From NCBI GenBank assembly GCA_021532125.1, contig JADYUX010000001.1:372001-436000 (forward strand): 64,000 nucleotides of DNA, read 5' to 3'. Positions 54,573 to 61,548 of the stretch are shown piece after piece. The notes beneath the pieces were generated by a model. The model did no database searches. It saw nothing but the letters and a program-made list of their open reading frames with translations, and was not told where the DNA came from. The number at the start of each line of letters is the position of its first letter. The stretch's first letter is position 1. Made by a program: the position numbers and the translations under genes. This stretch comes from Arcanobacterium haemolyticum. GTDB lineage: Bacteria > Actinomycetota > Actinomycetes > Actinomycetales > Actinomycetaceae.

Positions 54573-55226
54573 TTACTTCTCGTTCGCTGCCTTTTTCACG
54601 TACCCAGCCACACTGTGTGTAGCTTCGGCGACTTGCTCCTCAGTCAGAATCTTGATGGGAAGTCCCGTCGACAAGGCGCGAAGATGAATCTCGCACACAT
54701 ATTCAAGGTAGGGCAGCATGTCGAGGGCTCCCCGCAAGGAATCCCCAACGGTAATTGCGCCATGGTTCGCCATGAGTGCGCCGCGTCGCCCATCAAGCGC
54801 TCGGGTGACATCTTCGGCAAGGGAATCGGTTCCGAAGGTTGAATATCCGGCAACCCGAATTGGCCCACCGAATAGCGTCGAATAATAGTGGCTCACGGGG
54901 ATTTCGTCGTGAATAACAAGGCCAAGAGCCGTCGAAGCTGGCGCGTGGTTATGCGTAATTGCTTTGACGTCACTCGATGCGTAGACACTCAGATGCAACT
55001 TGCATTCGGACGATGGACGGAAGTTCCCTTCAATCTGGGTGCCGTCCATTGTTACCACCGCGACGTCTTCAGCTTTCATTTCCTCGTAGGGCACCGCCGA
55101 GGGTGACATGACGACATGATCGCCCACGCGAATCGACACATTCCCCGCCGTCCCGACGACGAGGTTCTTCGCTACCATCTCCAAGCACGCATCGACGACG
55201 TCTTGGCGTTCTTTTTCGTACAACAT
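54573..55226 (-). CDS. Class II aldolase, L-fuculose-1-phosphate aldolase-like
   Basis: Zinc aldolase/epimerase superfamily. Starting at the ATG at 55226 (AAGGAA upstream) it is 217 residues, and its predicted zinc and catalytic residues fall almost exactly where they do in Escherichia coli FucA: Glu74, His92, His94, His155 (FucA 73, 92, 94, 155). Tyr114 or Tyr115 may match the FucA C-terminal-side Tyr. This suggests cleavage of a ketose 1-phosphate to DHAP and an aldehyde. It is the third gene after a kinase and a dehydrogenase. A decarboxylase role as in OtnC cannot be excluded. Confidence 0.87.
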   Translation of the reverse strand: MLYEKERQDVVDACLEMVAKNLVVGTAGNVSIRVGDHVVMSPSAVPYEEMKAEDVAVVTMDGTQIEGNFRPSSECKLHLSVYASSDVKAITHNHAPASTALGLVIHDEIPVSHYYSTLFGGPIRVAGYSTFGTDSLAEDVTRALDGRRGALMANHGAITVGDSLRGALDMLPYLEYVCEIHLRALSTGLPIKILTEEQVAEATHSVAGYVKKAANEK

Positions 55227-55264
55227 ATTTTTCCTTGACAACAGATAGTTTCGACGAGGTGACG

Positions 55265-56293
55265 TTACTTATGTGCTGGATTCGCCCAGTGTTCGACTCT
55301 GCCGCGTTGGATGAACATGGCAATATCGGTTGCGCCGATGGAGGCCGCCAAGTGCGCAGCTTGCTTTGACGCCCCTCCTAGGTGAGGTGTCATCGTCAGT
55401 CGCGGGGTTGTGAAGAGTCGGTGTCCTTCTGGTAGCGGCTCGAAGGGTAGGCAATCGCAGGCGGCAGCGAAAAGTGCTCCTGAATCGAGGGCGTCGGCGA
55501 GGGCGTCGTAGTCGAGAAGTCCTCCGCGAGCGCAGTTGACGAGAATGGCGTCGGCGGGCAGGAGCGCGATCTCTTTCGCACCGATGATGTGCTCATTTTC
55601 TTTCGTGAGTCGCATGTGGAGCGTGAGGATGTCCGATCGCGGAAGCATCTCCTCTAGGGAATTGACGCGTTCCATCCCGGGAAGGATCTTTTCCGGATCT
55701 ACCCATGGGTCATAGATCATGACGTGGGCGCCCATGGCTTGAAGGATTTTTGCGACGCGCGAGCCAACGGCCCCGTATCCGCATACGCCGATGGTGCTTC
55801 CGGAGATCTCCGGGCCGACGGCGTTGTAGTTGTAGTAGTCTCCGCGCCATTCGCCTGCTTTGAGTTCGCTGTCGCGTTGGGCGATCTGCCGTGCTGCGGC
55901 CATGATCATGGCGACGGAGTGCTCCGCTGTGGATGTGGCGTTGCGCCCGGGGGTGAAGGCGACGGTAACGCCGTGTCGCGTGGCGGCATCCATGTCGACA
56001 TTGACGGGCCCACCGCGACAGATGGTGACGAGCTTGAGGTCGGGGCATGCCGCAAAGACCTTCTCTGAGAAGGGGAAGGAGTGGGAGAAACAAATGTCCG
56101 CCCCTTGGAGGGCGTCGATGAGTTCGTCTTCGTCACCTGCAGCTTCTTTGACGCCCGAGAAGTCAGACATGGGTTGATCAGGCCAGGGGGATGTCACTTC
56201 ATTGACGATGTGCGCGCCGAGGCCGGCGTCCTCAAGAGCGGCCCTCAGAACCTTATTCGTGACGAAACCATCACCAGCGAGAACGATCTTCAT
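55265..56293 (-). CDS. D-2-hydroxyacid dehydrogenase (phosphoglycerate dehydrogenase-like)
   Basis: NAD-dependent oxidoreductase of the D-isomer-specific family, 342 residues from the ATG at 56293, one base after the upstream kinase stop. The Rossmann motif is GVCGYGAVGSRVAK. Catalytic residues are in NCARGGLLD (Arg), FEPLPEGH (Glu) and MTPHLGG (His). No C-terminal ACT domain is present, so it is not full-length SerA. Its place between an FGGY kinase and a FucA-like aldolase points to a sugar or sugar-acid route; the substrate is unknown. Confidence 0.88.
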   Translation of the reverse strand: MKIVLAGDGFVTNKVLRAALEDAGLGAHIVNEVTSPWPDQPMSDFSGVKEAAGDEDELIDALQGADICFSHSFPFSEKVFAACPDLKLVTICRGGPVNVDMDAATRHGVTVAFTPGRNATSTAEHSVAMIMAAARQIAQRDSELKAGEWRGDYYNYNAVGPEISGSTIGVCGYGAVGSRVAKILQAMGAHVMIYDPWVDPEKILPGMERVNSLEEMLPRSDILTLHMRLTKENEHIIGAKEIALLPADAILVNCARGGLLDYDALADALDSGALFAAACDCLPFEPLPEGHRLFTTPRLTMTPHLGGASKQAAHLAASIGATDIAMFIQRGRVEHWANPAHK

Positions 56294-56294
56294 C

Positions 56295-57806
56295 TTAGGC
56301 CTCACTTTCGTGGCGCAGCTTTCGCATAGCTGGCCAGACCGGTTGGATTGCTTTACGCGCAGCGACAAATACGTCGTGCGTTCGTTGGTACATGTCGTAG
56401 TTCTCGGGATTGGGCAGGAATTCTTCCATTCCTGTCTTGAGCATGTTCGAGGCTTCCTTGACATCGTTTGCTTGCCCGGCGGAGACGAGTGCGAGGACAG
56501 CTGCGCCGCGCGCGCCCGCTTCGGGTGCCTCTTGACGAACGACACGTTGGCCGGTTGCGTCGGCGAGAATCTCGCATACGAGTGAGGAGCGGAATCCTCC
56601 GCCTGATACGACGAGGTCGCCGTCGAGTTTCAGGGTCTTAATACATTCGACGAGCGAGAAGGCGACGCCTTCGTAGACGGCTCGAAGTACGTGCGATGTC
56701 GGGGTTGTCAGCGACATGCCCATCCACGAGGCCGAGGCATTGGTGTCGAGGAAGGGCGCGCGTTCGCCGCCTGGCGAGGCATAGGGAAGGTAGATAACTC
56801 CGCCTGATCCAGCCGGGGCGGTGCGGGCTTTCTCCTCAATTTCGCCCCAGGAGAGGTTGGAGAATCCGACGACATCTCGAATCCAGTCAAGGTTGGGTGT
56901 GCCGGTCATCGGCACGAGGAATTCGAGTACCTGGCTGCCTCGCCCTGTTGCGAGGACCATTGATACTTGCGAACGACGAGCCTGCGCGTTGGGCAATAGT
57001 GTGCCGACGAATCCTGTGGTTCCGAGGATGAGCCAGCCCTCCCCGTCGTCGACTGCCGAAAGCCCTGCTCCTGTGACGGCGACATCGATCATTCCGATTC
57101 CGACTGGTGTTCCTGCAGGGATTCCTGTCTCTTTCTCCGCTTCTGGCGAGACGACCCCTCCCGGGGCGTCTGCCGGGCGGATATCGGGGAGTAGGTCGAG
57201 AGCTTCTGGGATGCCCAGCTTTTCGGCCATCGTGGTGGAGTACTTCATCGTGGAGACGTCAAGGAAGGTTCGTGATGCCTCCGTGTAATCGGTGAGGTAT
57301 TCCCCGGTCAGGCGATAGCGCAGCCAATCTTTGCAGTAGAGGTGCTGTGCGGCTTTGCTGATTCGCTCGGGATCGTTCTCACGGAATTCTTCGTAAAGGA
57401 CAGGGAAAAGGCCGCCGAAAATCGTCGTCCCACTCGTGGCGAGTACTTCGGCAGAACGCCCGTCGTTTTCCCACGTATTGACGCGTTCTGCTGCTCGTCC
57501 GTCGAGCCATGTTGCGGCTGGTCCGACAGGTTGTCCGTTGTTGTCGACGAGCCATGCGCCGTCACCTTGGCCGGTGAGTCCGACGGCGACGATGTCATCG
57601 TCGGGGCAGGCTTCTCGCACGTGTCGCAGACATGAGGCGACCCCTTGCCAGATTGCCTCCATATCTTGTTCTGCTTCGCCGCATTTGCCGTAGCATACGG
57701 GGATTGATTCGTAGTGGGTAGCTCGGATTGAACCATCAAGGTCAAATGCCACTGCTTTGACAGCAGTGGTTCCGCCATCGACGCCGATGACAATTTTGTT
57801 CGTCAT
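56295..57806 (-). CDS. FGGY-family carbohydrate kinase, erythritol kinase (EryA)-like
   Basis: A 503-residue FGGY kinase. The N-terminal phosphate-binding motif is IGVDGGTTAVKAVAFD. Segments AVGLTGQGDGAWLVD and LYCKDWLRYRLTGEYLTD resemble EryA/LyxK-type kinases more than xylulokinase or GlpK. GAGGAGAAATT precedes the ATG. It is first in the operon with the dehydrogenase (1-base gap) and aldolase. Upstream repeats of TATTTTTCA suggest control by a local regulator. The substrate is probably a ketopentose, tetritol or deoxyketose. Confidence 0.88.
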   Translation of the reverse strand: MTNKIVIGVDGGTTAVKAVAFDLDGSIRATHYESIPVCYGKCGEAEQDMEAIWQGVASCLRHVREACPDDDIVAVGLTGQGDGAWLVDNNGQPVGPAATWLDGRAAERVNTWENDGRSAEVLATSGTTIFGGLFPVLYEEFRENDPERISKAAQHLYCKDWLRYRLTGEYLTDYTEASRTFLDVSTMKYSTTMAEKLGIPEALDLLPDIRPADAPGGVVSPEAEKETGIPAGTPVGIGMIDVAVTGAGLSAVDDGEGWLILGTTGFVGTLLPNAQARRSQVSMVLATGRGSQVLEFLVPMTGTPNLDWIRDVVGFSNLSWGEIEEKARTAPAGSGGVIYLPYASPGGERAPFLDTNASASWMGMSLTTPTSHVLRAVYEGVAFSLVECIKTLKLDGDLVVSGGGFRSSLVCEILADATGQRVVRQEAPEAGARGAAVLALVSAGQANDVKEASNMLKTGMEEFLPNPENYDMYQRTHDVFVAARKAIQPVWPAMRKLRHESEA

Positions 57807-57872
57807 AATTTCTCCTCAGACACACCGTCGTATCCGAGAAGAATATTATCACTGTTTTCAGACCGAAGGATA

Positions 57873-57892
57873 TATTTTTCATTTATTTTTCA
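57873..57892 (-). promoter_or_regulatory. 11-bp-period repeat upstream of the kinase-aldolase operon
   Basis: TATTTTTCA at 57873-57881 and 57884-57892 (TGAAAAATA on the minus strand) lie 67-86 bp before the EryA-like start in the most AT-rich stretch of this region. The pattern fits repeated half-sites for the nearby DeoR-family protein. Confidence 0.4.
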
Positions 57893-57934
57893 CTTCGGCA
57901 GGTCAAGCGACCGCCCACAGGACCCGAGACAATA

Positions 57935-57968
57935 AGGGAGGGGCCTTCCCTCAGTCAGGCCCCTCCCT
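57935..57968 (-). terminator. Terminator after the xylulokinase-like gene
   Basis: A perfect 11-bp stem AGGGAGGGGCC with its complement and a 12-base loop, 9 bp after the kinase stop, followed on the minus strand by TTATTGTC. Confidence 0.88.
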
Positions 57969-57976
57969 CTCGCACA

Positions 57977-59515
57977 CTACTCGCCCGTAAGCTCTACATC
58001 GGGATACTTCCGAGAGAACTCATGGAGTTTCGCGTTCGTCTCCTGAAGACTTGAATACATGCCCTCCTGTATCTGCGAAAGCTCCCGGTATACCTCGTGG
58101 CGTTTCATATCCGGCTCCGTCACATCAGTCGTGTGGGACATGTGTTGCGCAGCTTCCGCCACGTCCGTGCTCCCGAATACACCCGTTGATGCCATAGCAA
58201 TAATCGCCGCACCGAGAGCCGAAATCTCATCCTCAGCACACCCAGTGATCGGCAAGCCAATAGCATCGGTCATGATCTGGCGCCACAACGGAGACCGCAA
58301 ACCGCCACCCATTCCACGAATCTCCTTGAGCGGCACGCCCGTTGACTTCTCCAGCCCGTGTAGCGACCGCGCCATCTCCAGCGAGATCCCTTCCAGGATG
58401 GATCGGTACATCGAAGCCCGACCATGGCTCGAACGCCATCCCACAACCGCACCACGAGCAATCGGGTCCCAGTACGGACTCTGCACCGCACCCCAGTACG
58501 GCATCGTGATGAGGCCGCCGGCCCCCGGGGCTCGAGCCGCAGCCGCAGCCTCAAGCTCAGGATCAGGTGCGCCCGCGAGCGTGGGATCGCCAAACGCTCC
58601 ACGGAACCATCCCGCCAAGTGTGCACCTGAATTCTGAACGACCTCAAGAATGTAGGTGCCAGGGACTCCTGCCGCCTCAGTCCGGAACAGCTTCTCGTAG
58701 CGATACTCGTTCGACGGTACTCCCGCTACGACAGCCGTACCCATATTGAGAAATGCGATATCCGGGCTTACAGCCGCGGCACCAACTCCCGCTGCCTGAC
58801 CATCACCACATCCAGCGATGACAGGGATTCGCGCAATCCCCCACTCCGCGGCAATCTCCGATCGCAAGAGCCCCAGCACATCACGCGCATTCACCAGGCG
58901 CGGCATCTGCGAACGAGTAACACCAGCAATGTCGAGTAAGGAATCGTCCCAGTCGAGAGTTTTGATATTGAGCAGACTGAGCGAATCAGCCGAAGCATTC
59001 GAATCCACCCACTCACCTGTGAGACAGTACGCCAGATACCCTGACACCGTCGTGACCCGATCCGCTTCATGCAAGCTCTCCGGCTCATTTTCCTTCAGCC
59101 ACGCCATCTTGTACAGACTCGGCGTAATATCTGCAGGGCTTCCCGAAAGAGCATGGATTTCTGGAGAACCATATCGTTCAACCTGATCGGCAGCACGGAT
59201 ATCGAGCCACAGGATACCGTTGCGAATCGGCGTGCCATCCTCCTTGAATGGAGCAAACGACTGGCGTTGCTGAGTAATCCCCAACGCAGCAATCCGTTCC
59301 TTCTCCGCGCCACTCAAACGAGAGAGCGCTTCGGCAATCGCCTCGCGCGTTGACGACCACCATTGATGGGGGTCATGCTCCCCGAAGCCCTGCTCTGGAC
59401 TCCTAAGAGCAATGCTTGATTTCCCTAGCGCAAGAACTCGGCCTTCAGTATTGACGACGATTGCCTTCGTCGCCGTTGTCGATGAATCAATAGCAATAAC
59501 TAGAGGGCTATCCAT
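57977..59515 (-). CDS. FGGY-family carbohydrate kinase, xylulokinase-like, monocistronic
   Basis: A 512-residue kinase from the ATG at 59515 (MDSPLVIAIDSSTTATKAIV), with GGGGTGGG a few bases upstream. The ATP-side motifs are IDSSTTATKAIVVN and, in the second half, IRGMGGGLRSPLW; a second-domain stretch reads YWGAVQSPYWDPIARGAVVG. It differs from both neighbouring FGGY kinases. It has its own terminator and a strong TATAAT box upstream, so it is transcribed alone. The substrate is not predictable; D-xylulose is the default guess. Confidence 0.87.
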   Translation of the reverse strand: MDSPLVIAIDSSTTATKAIVVNTEGRVLALGKSSIALRSPEQGFGEHDPHQWWSSTREAIAEALSRLSGAEKERIAALGITQQRQSFAPFKEDGTPIRNGILWLDIRAADQVERYGSPEIHALSGSPADITPSLYKMAWLKENEPESLHEADRVTTVSGYLAYCLTGEWVDSNASADSLSLLNIKTLDWDDSLLDIAGVTRSQMPRLVNARDVLGLLRSEIAAEWGIARIPVIAGCGDGQAAGVGAAAVSPDIAFLNMGTAVVAGVPSNEYRYEKLFRTEAAGVPGTYILEVVQNSGAHLAGWFRGAFGDPTLAGAPDPELEAAAAARAPGAGGLITMPYWGAVQSPYWDPIARGAVVGWRSSHGRASMYRSILEGISLEMARSLHGLEKSTGVPLKEIRGMGGGLRSPLWRQIMTDAIGLPITGCAEDEISALGAAIIAMASTGVFGSTDVAEAAQHMSHTTDVTEPDMKRHEVYRELSQIQEGMYSSLQETNAKLHEFSRKYPDVELTGE

Positions 59516-59556
59516 CGTGTGCCCACCCCAATTCTTCATTGAACTGTTGATATTAA

Positions 59557-59587
59557 CGCGGCGTTCGCCTGTCATCGAAACGCCGCG
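59557..59587 (-). promoter_or_regulatory. Hairpin at the 5' end of the lone kinase transcript
   Basis: CGCGGCGTT and AACGCCGCG form a perfect 9-bp stem with a 13-base loop, just downstream of the predicted -10 element. It may be an operator or an RNA structure at the very start of the mRNA. Confidence 0.45.
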
Positions 59588-59597
59588 AATCCCACTC

Positions 59598-59603
59598 ATT
59601 ATA
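59598..59603 (-). promoter_or_regulatory. Consensus -10 element of the lone FGGY kinase gene
   Basis: A perfect TATAAT on the minus strand, about 83 bp upstream of the kinase ATG. No good -35 lies at 16-19 bp, so an activator may be required. Confidence 0.5.
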
Positions 59604-59683
59604 GAGCTTCTACCTGGGACTTCGTCCGAAATTACGTGCAGAATTCCCACGTTGCTATGCGCGTTTGTGCACGCCTATAACGC

Positions 59684-59728
59684 GACGATGGGGTGGCTCG
59701 CGACCTCGTCGCAAACCACCCCATCGTC
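59684..59728 (-). terminator. Terminator after the GpsA-like gene
   Basis: A perfect 13-bp stem, GACGATGGGGTGG with CCACCCCATCGTC, and a 19-base loop, 10 bp after the stop of the GpsA-like gene. It ends the araM-araB-araD-gpsA unit. Confidence 0.87.
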
Positions 59729-59738
59729 ATCCGAAGTG

Positions 59739-60800
59739 TTACTTCAGACCCTGGAAGAACTTATCCCACGGCATCTCAAGCGGAGCATCCTCTGCCACAA
59801 CCGAGTAGAGGAAGCGGCAGAGCGGGTACTCGTCGGCGCCAATGACGCCACGCTCCGTGAGCGGGCCGAGCGCCTTGCCGATCACCTTGATTGCAGCAAC
59901 GCCTTCGAGGGTGACACCCTTCATGTAGCGCTCCTGCACCTCGGAGAACGGGATACCCTCACCAACGAATGCGCCCGCCTTGACGTTGCGACCACCCATC
60001 GAGGTGACGAACATGTCGCCTACGCCACCCAGGCCGTCGCCCGTTTCCGGGTTTCCGCCCATCAGCTTGATGAAGGAGCGGAGCTCCTTCTGCCCCTGAG
60101 CGAAGACAGCAGCACCGTAGTTGTACATGACGTAGCGGTCGTTATCCTTGCCGGCCTTGCGCAGGAGGCCCTGAGCAAAACCAGCAGCGAAGGCGTACAC
60201 GTTCTTCGTCGCAGCGCCCGTCTCGTGGCCAACGAAATCCGTCGATGTCCACACATGGTAGTAATCCGTGCGGAAGAGGTCGGCGAGGTAATCCACGTCT
60301 TCCTTCTTCTGGCCACAGAAAACCACGCAGGTATCGTGATGTACTGCGAGCTCGCCTGCAATAGACGGGCCAACAATGGCGTTCCACGAAATCTGCTCAG
60401 CGAGCTCCGGATCGAAGTACGAACGAATCACGTCGGGGAGAATGTGCATCGTGCCGTCTTCATCGGCACGCATACCCTTTGTAACCGTCAGAAGCTTCTG
60501 ACCGGGCTTCATGAGCTTCGCAAGCTGCTCACCGGCCCACTCGATACCGAACGAGTTGACGCCACACATGACGACATCCGCATCGGCAATCGCTGTCTCA
60601 GCTTCTTCAAGTTGGAAGGCGGTAACACCGTCATTAACCTTCAGACCAAGGTCCGGGTGAACCCCCGTCTTCTGGATGGAATCAATAATTTCCCGATCCA
60701 AGAACGTTCCGATGAGTCGAACATCGTTACCGTTTTCCGACGAGGGAAAGGACAAGGCCGTGGCCATAATGCCAGTGCCCAATACAGCAATCTTTGCCAT
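59739..60800 (-). CDS. Divergent GpsA-family NAD(P)-dependent glycerol-3-phosphate dehydrogenase
   Basis: A 353-residue protein of the GpsA family. The N-terminal Rossmann loop reads GTGIMATAL (8-16): the usual third Gly of GxGxxG is Ala13, a change often linked with NADP use. GPSIAGEL and the catalytic-Lys segment ATKNVYAFAAG match the family. The residues after the second strand also differ from typical GpsA. It follows araD by 46 bp in an arabinose-type operon, an odd place for a phospholipid-synthesis enzyme, so it may have a catabolic or sugar-phosphate substrate. Confidence 0.85.
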   Translation of the reverse strand: MAKIAVLGTGIMATALSFPSSENGNDVRLIGTFLDREIIDSIQKTGVHPDLGLKVNDGVTAFQLEEAETAIADADVVMCGVNSFGIEWAGEQLAKLMKPGQKLLTVTKGMRADEDGTMHILPDVIRSYFDPELAEQISWNAIVGPSIAGELAVHHDTCVVFCGQKKEDVDYLADLFRTDYYHVWTSTDFVGHETGAATKNVYAFAAGFAQGLLRKAGKDNDRYVMYNYGAAVFAQGQKELRSFIKLMGGNPETGDGLGGVGDMFVTSMGGRNVKAGAFVGEGIPFSEVQERYMKGVTLEGVAAIKVIGKALGPLTERGVIGADEYPLCRFLYSVVAEDAPLEMPWDKFFQGLK

Positions 60801-60846
60801 GAATTTCCTTTCAACTATCGGCCGCCGAGACGGTCGATCTTAGCGA

Positions 60847-61548
60847 TCAGTGTTGACCGTAGACGTTCTGATAGCGGTCATAGAGCGAATCGATATGCTC
60901 CTGCGCAACAGGAACAGGAGTTCCTAGTTGCAGCGCCGCCGCAACGGTGCGAGCAACCTCCTCAACCATAACCGCTGCCTTCACCGCAGCTTCAGCATTC
61001 TTGCCAATAGTGAACGGGCCGTGATTTGCCATGAGGACTGCGGGTGAACGCGATTCCTTCAACGTCTCAACAATACCGCGACCAATGGAGTCGTCGCCGA
61101 TGATCGCGAACGGGCCAACGGGCACTTCGCCGCCGAACTCGTCGCCCATCATCGTCAATACACAAGGAATCGGCTTGTGCAGCGCGGCAAATGCCGTTGC
61201 GTACGTGGAGTGCGTGTGTACGACTCCACCCACGTCGGGCATGTGGCGATAGACATATGCGTGAGCGGCGGTGTCCGAGGATGGCGAGAGCGAGGCGGGC
61301 GTACCGTCATCAATCTTCTCGCCATCCAAGGTGCACACAACCATCTTCGACGCATCGAGCTCGTTGTAACGCACACCCGAAGGCTTGATGACGAACAAGT
61401 CGGCACCTTCAACGCGCTCCGAGACGTTACCAGCCGTCCACACGACGAGGTTGTTGGCCGGCAACTCCGCGTGGAGTTCCGCAACACGCTCGCGCGCAGC
61501 TTGGACGTTCGCCTGAATTTCTTCAGGCAGCTCAGCTAGTCGAATCAC
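60847..61548 (-). CDS. araD: L-ribulose-5-phosphate 4-epimerase, actinobacterial type
   Basis: Zinc class II aldolase-fold epimerase converting L-ribulose 5-phosphate to D-xylulose 5-phosphate. Of 233 residues, KPSGVRYNELD is the phosphate loop, SSDTAAHAYVY and GGVVHTHSTYAT give the Glu/Asp and His ligands, LTMMGDEFGGEVPVG carries the acid residue, and MANHGPFTIG the third His. The C-terminus DRYQNVYGQH is typical. Its ATG overlaps the araB stop by 4 bases. Confidence 0.93.
   Translation of the reverse strand: MIRLAELPEEIQANVQAARERVAELHAELPANNLVVWTAGNVSERVEGADLFVIKPSGVRYNELDASKMVVCTLDGEKIDDGTPASLSPSSDTAAHAYVYRHMPDVGGVVHTHSTYATAFAALHKPIPCVLTMMGDEFGGEVPVGPFAIIGDDSIGRGIVETLKESRSPAVLMANHGPFTIGKNAEAAVKAAVMVEEVARTVAAALQLGTPVPVAQEHIDSLYDRYQNVYGQH

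Noticed and set aside
56294-56545. Longer N-terminus for the 2-hydroxyacid dehydrogenase
   Set aside because: The 84 extra residues lie within the coding region of the upstream kinase in another frame; MKIVLAGDG at 56293 is the natural start.
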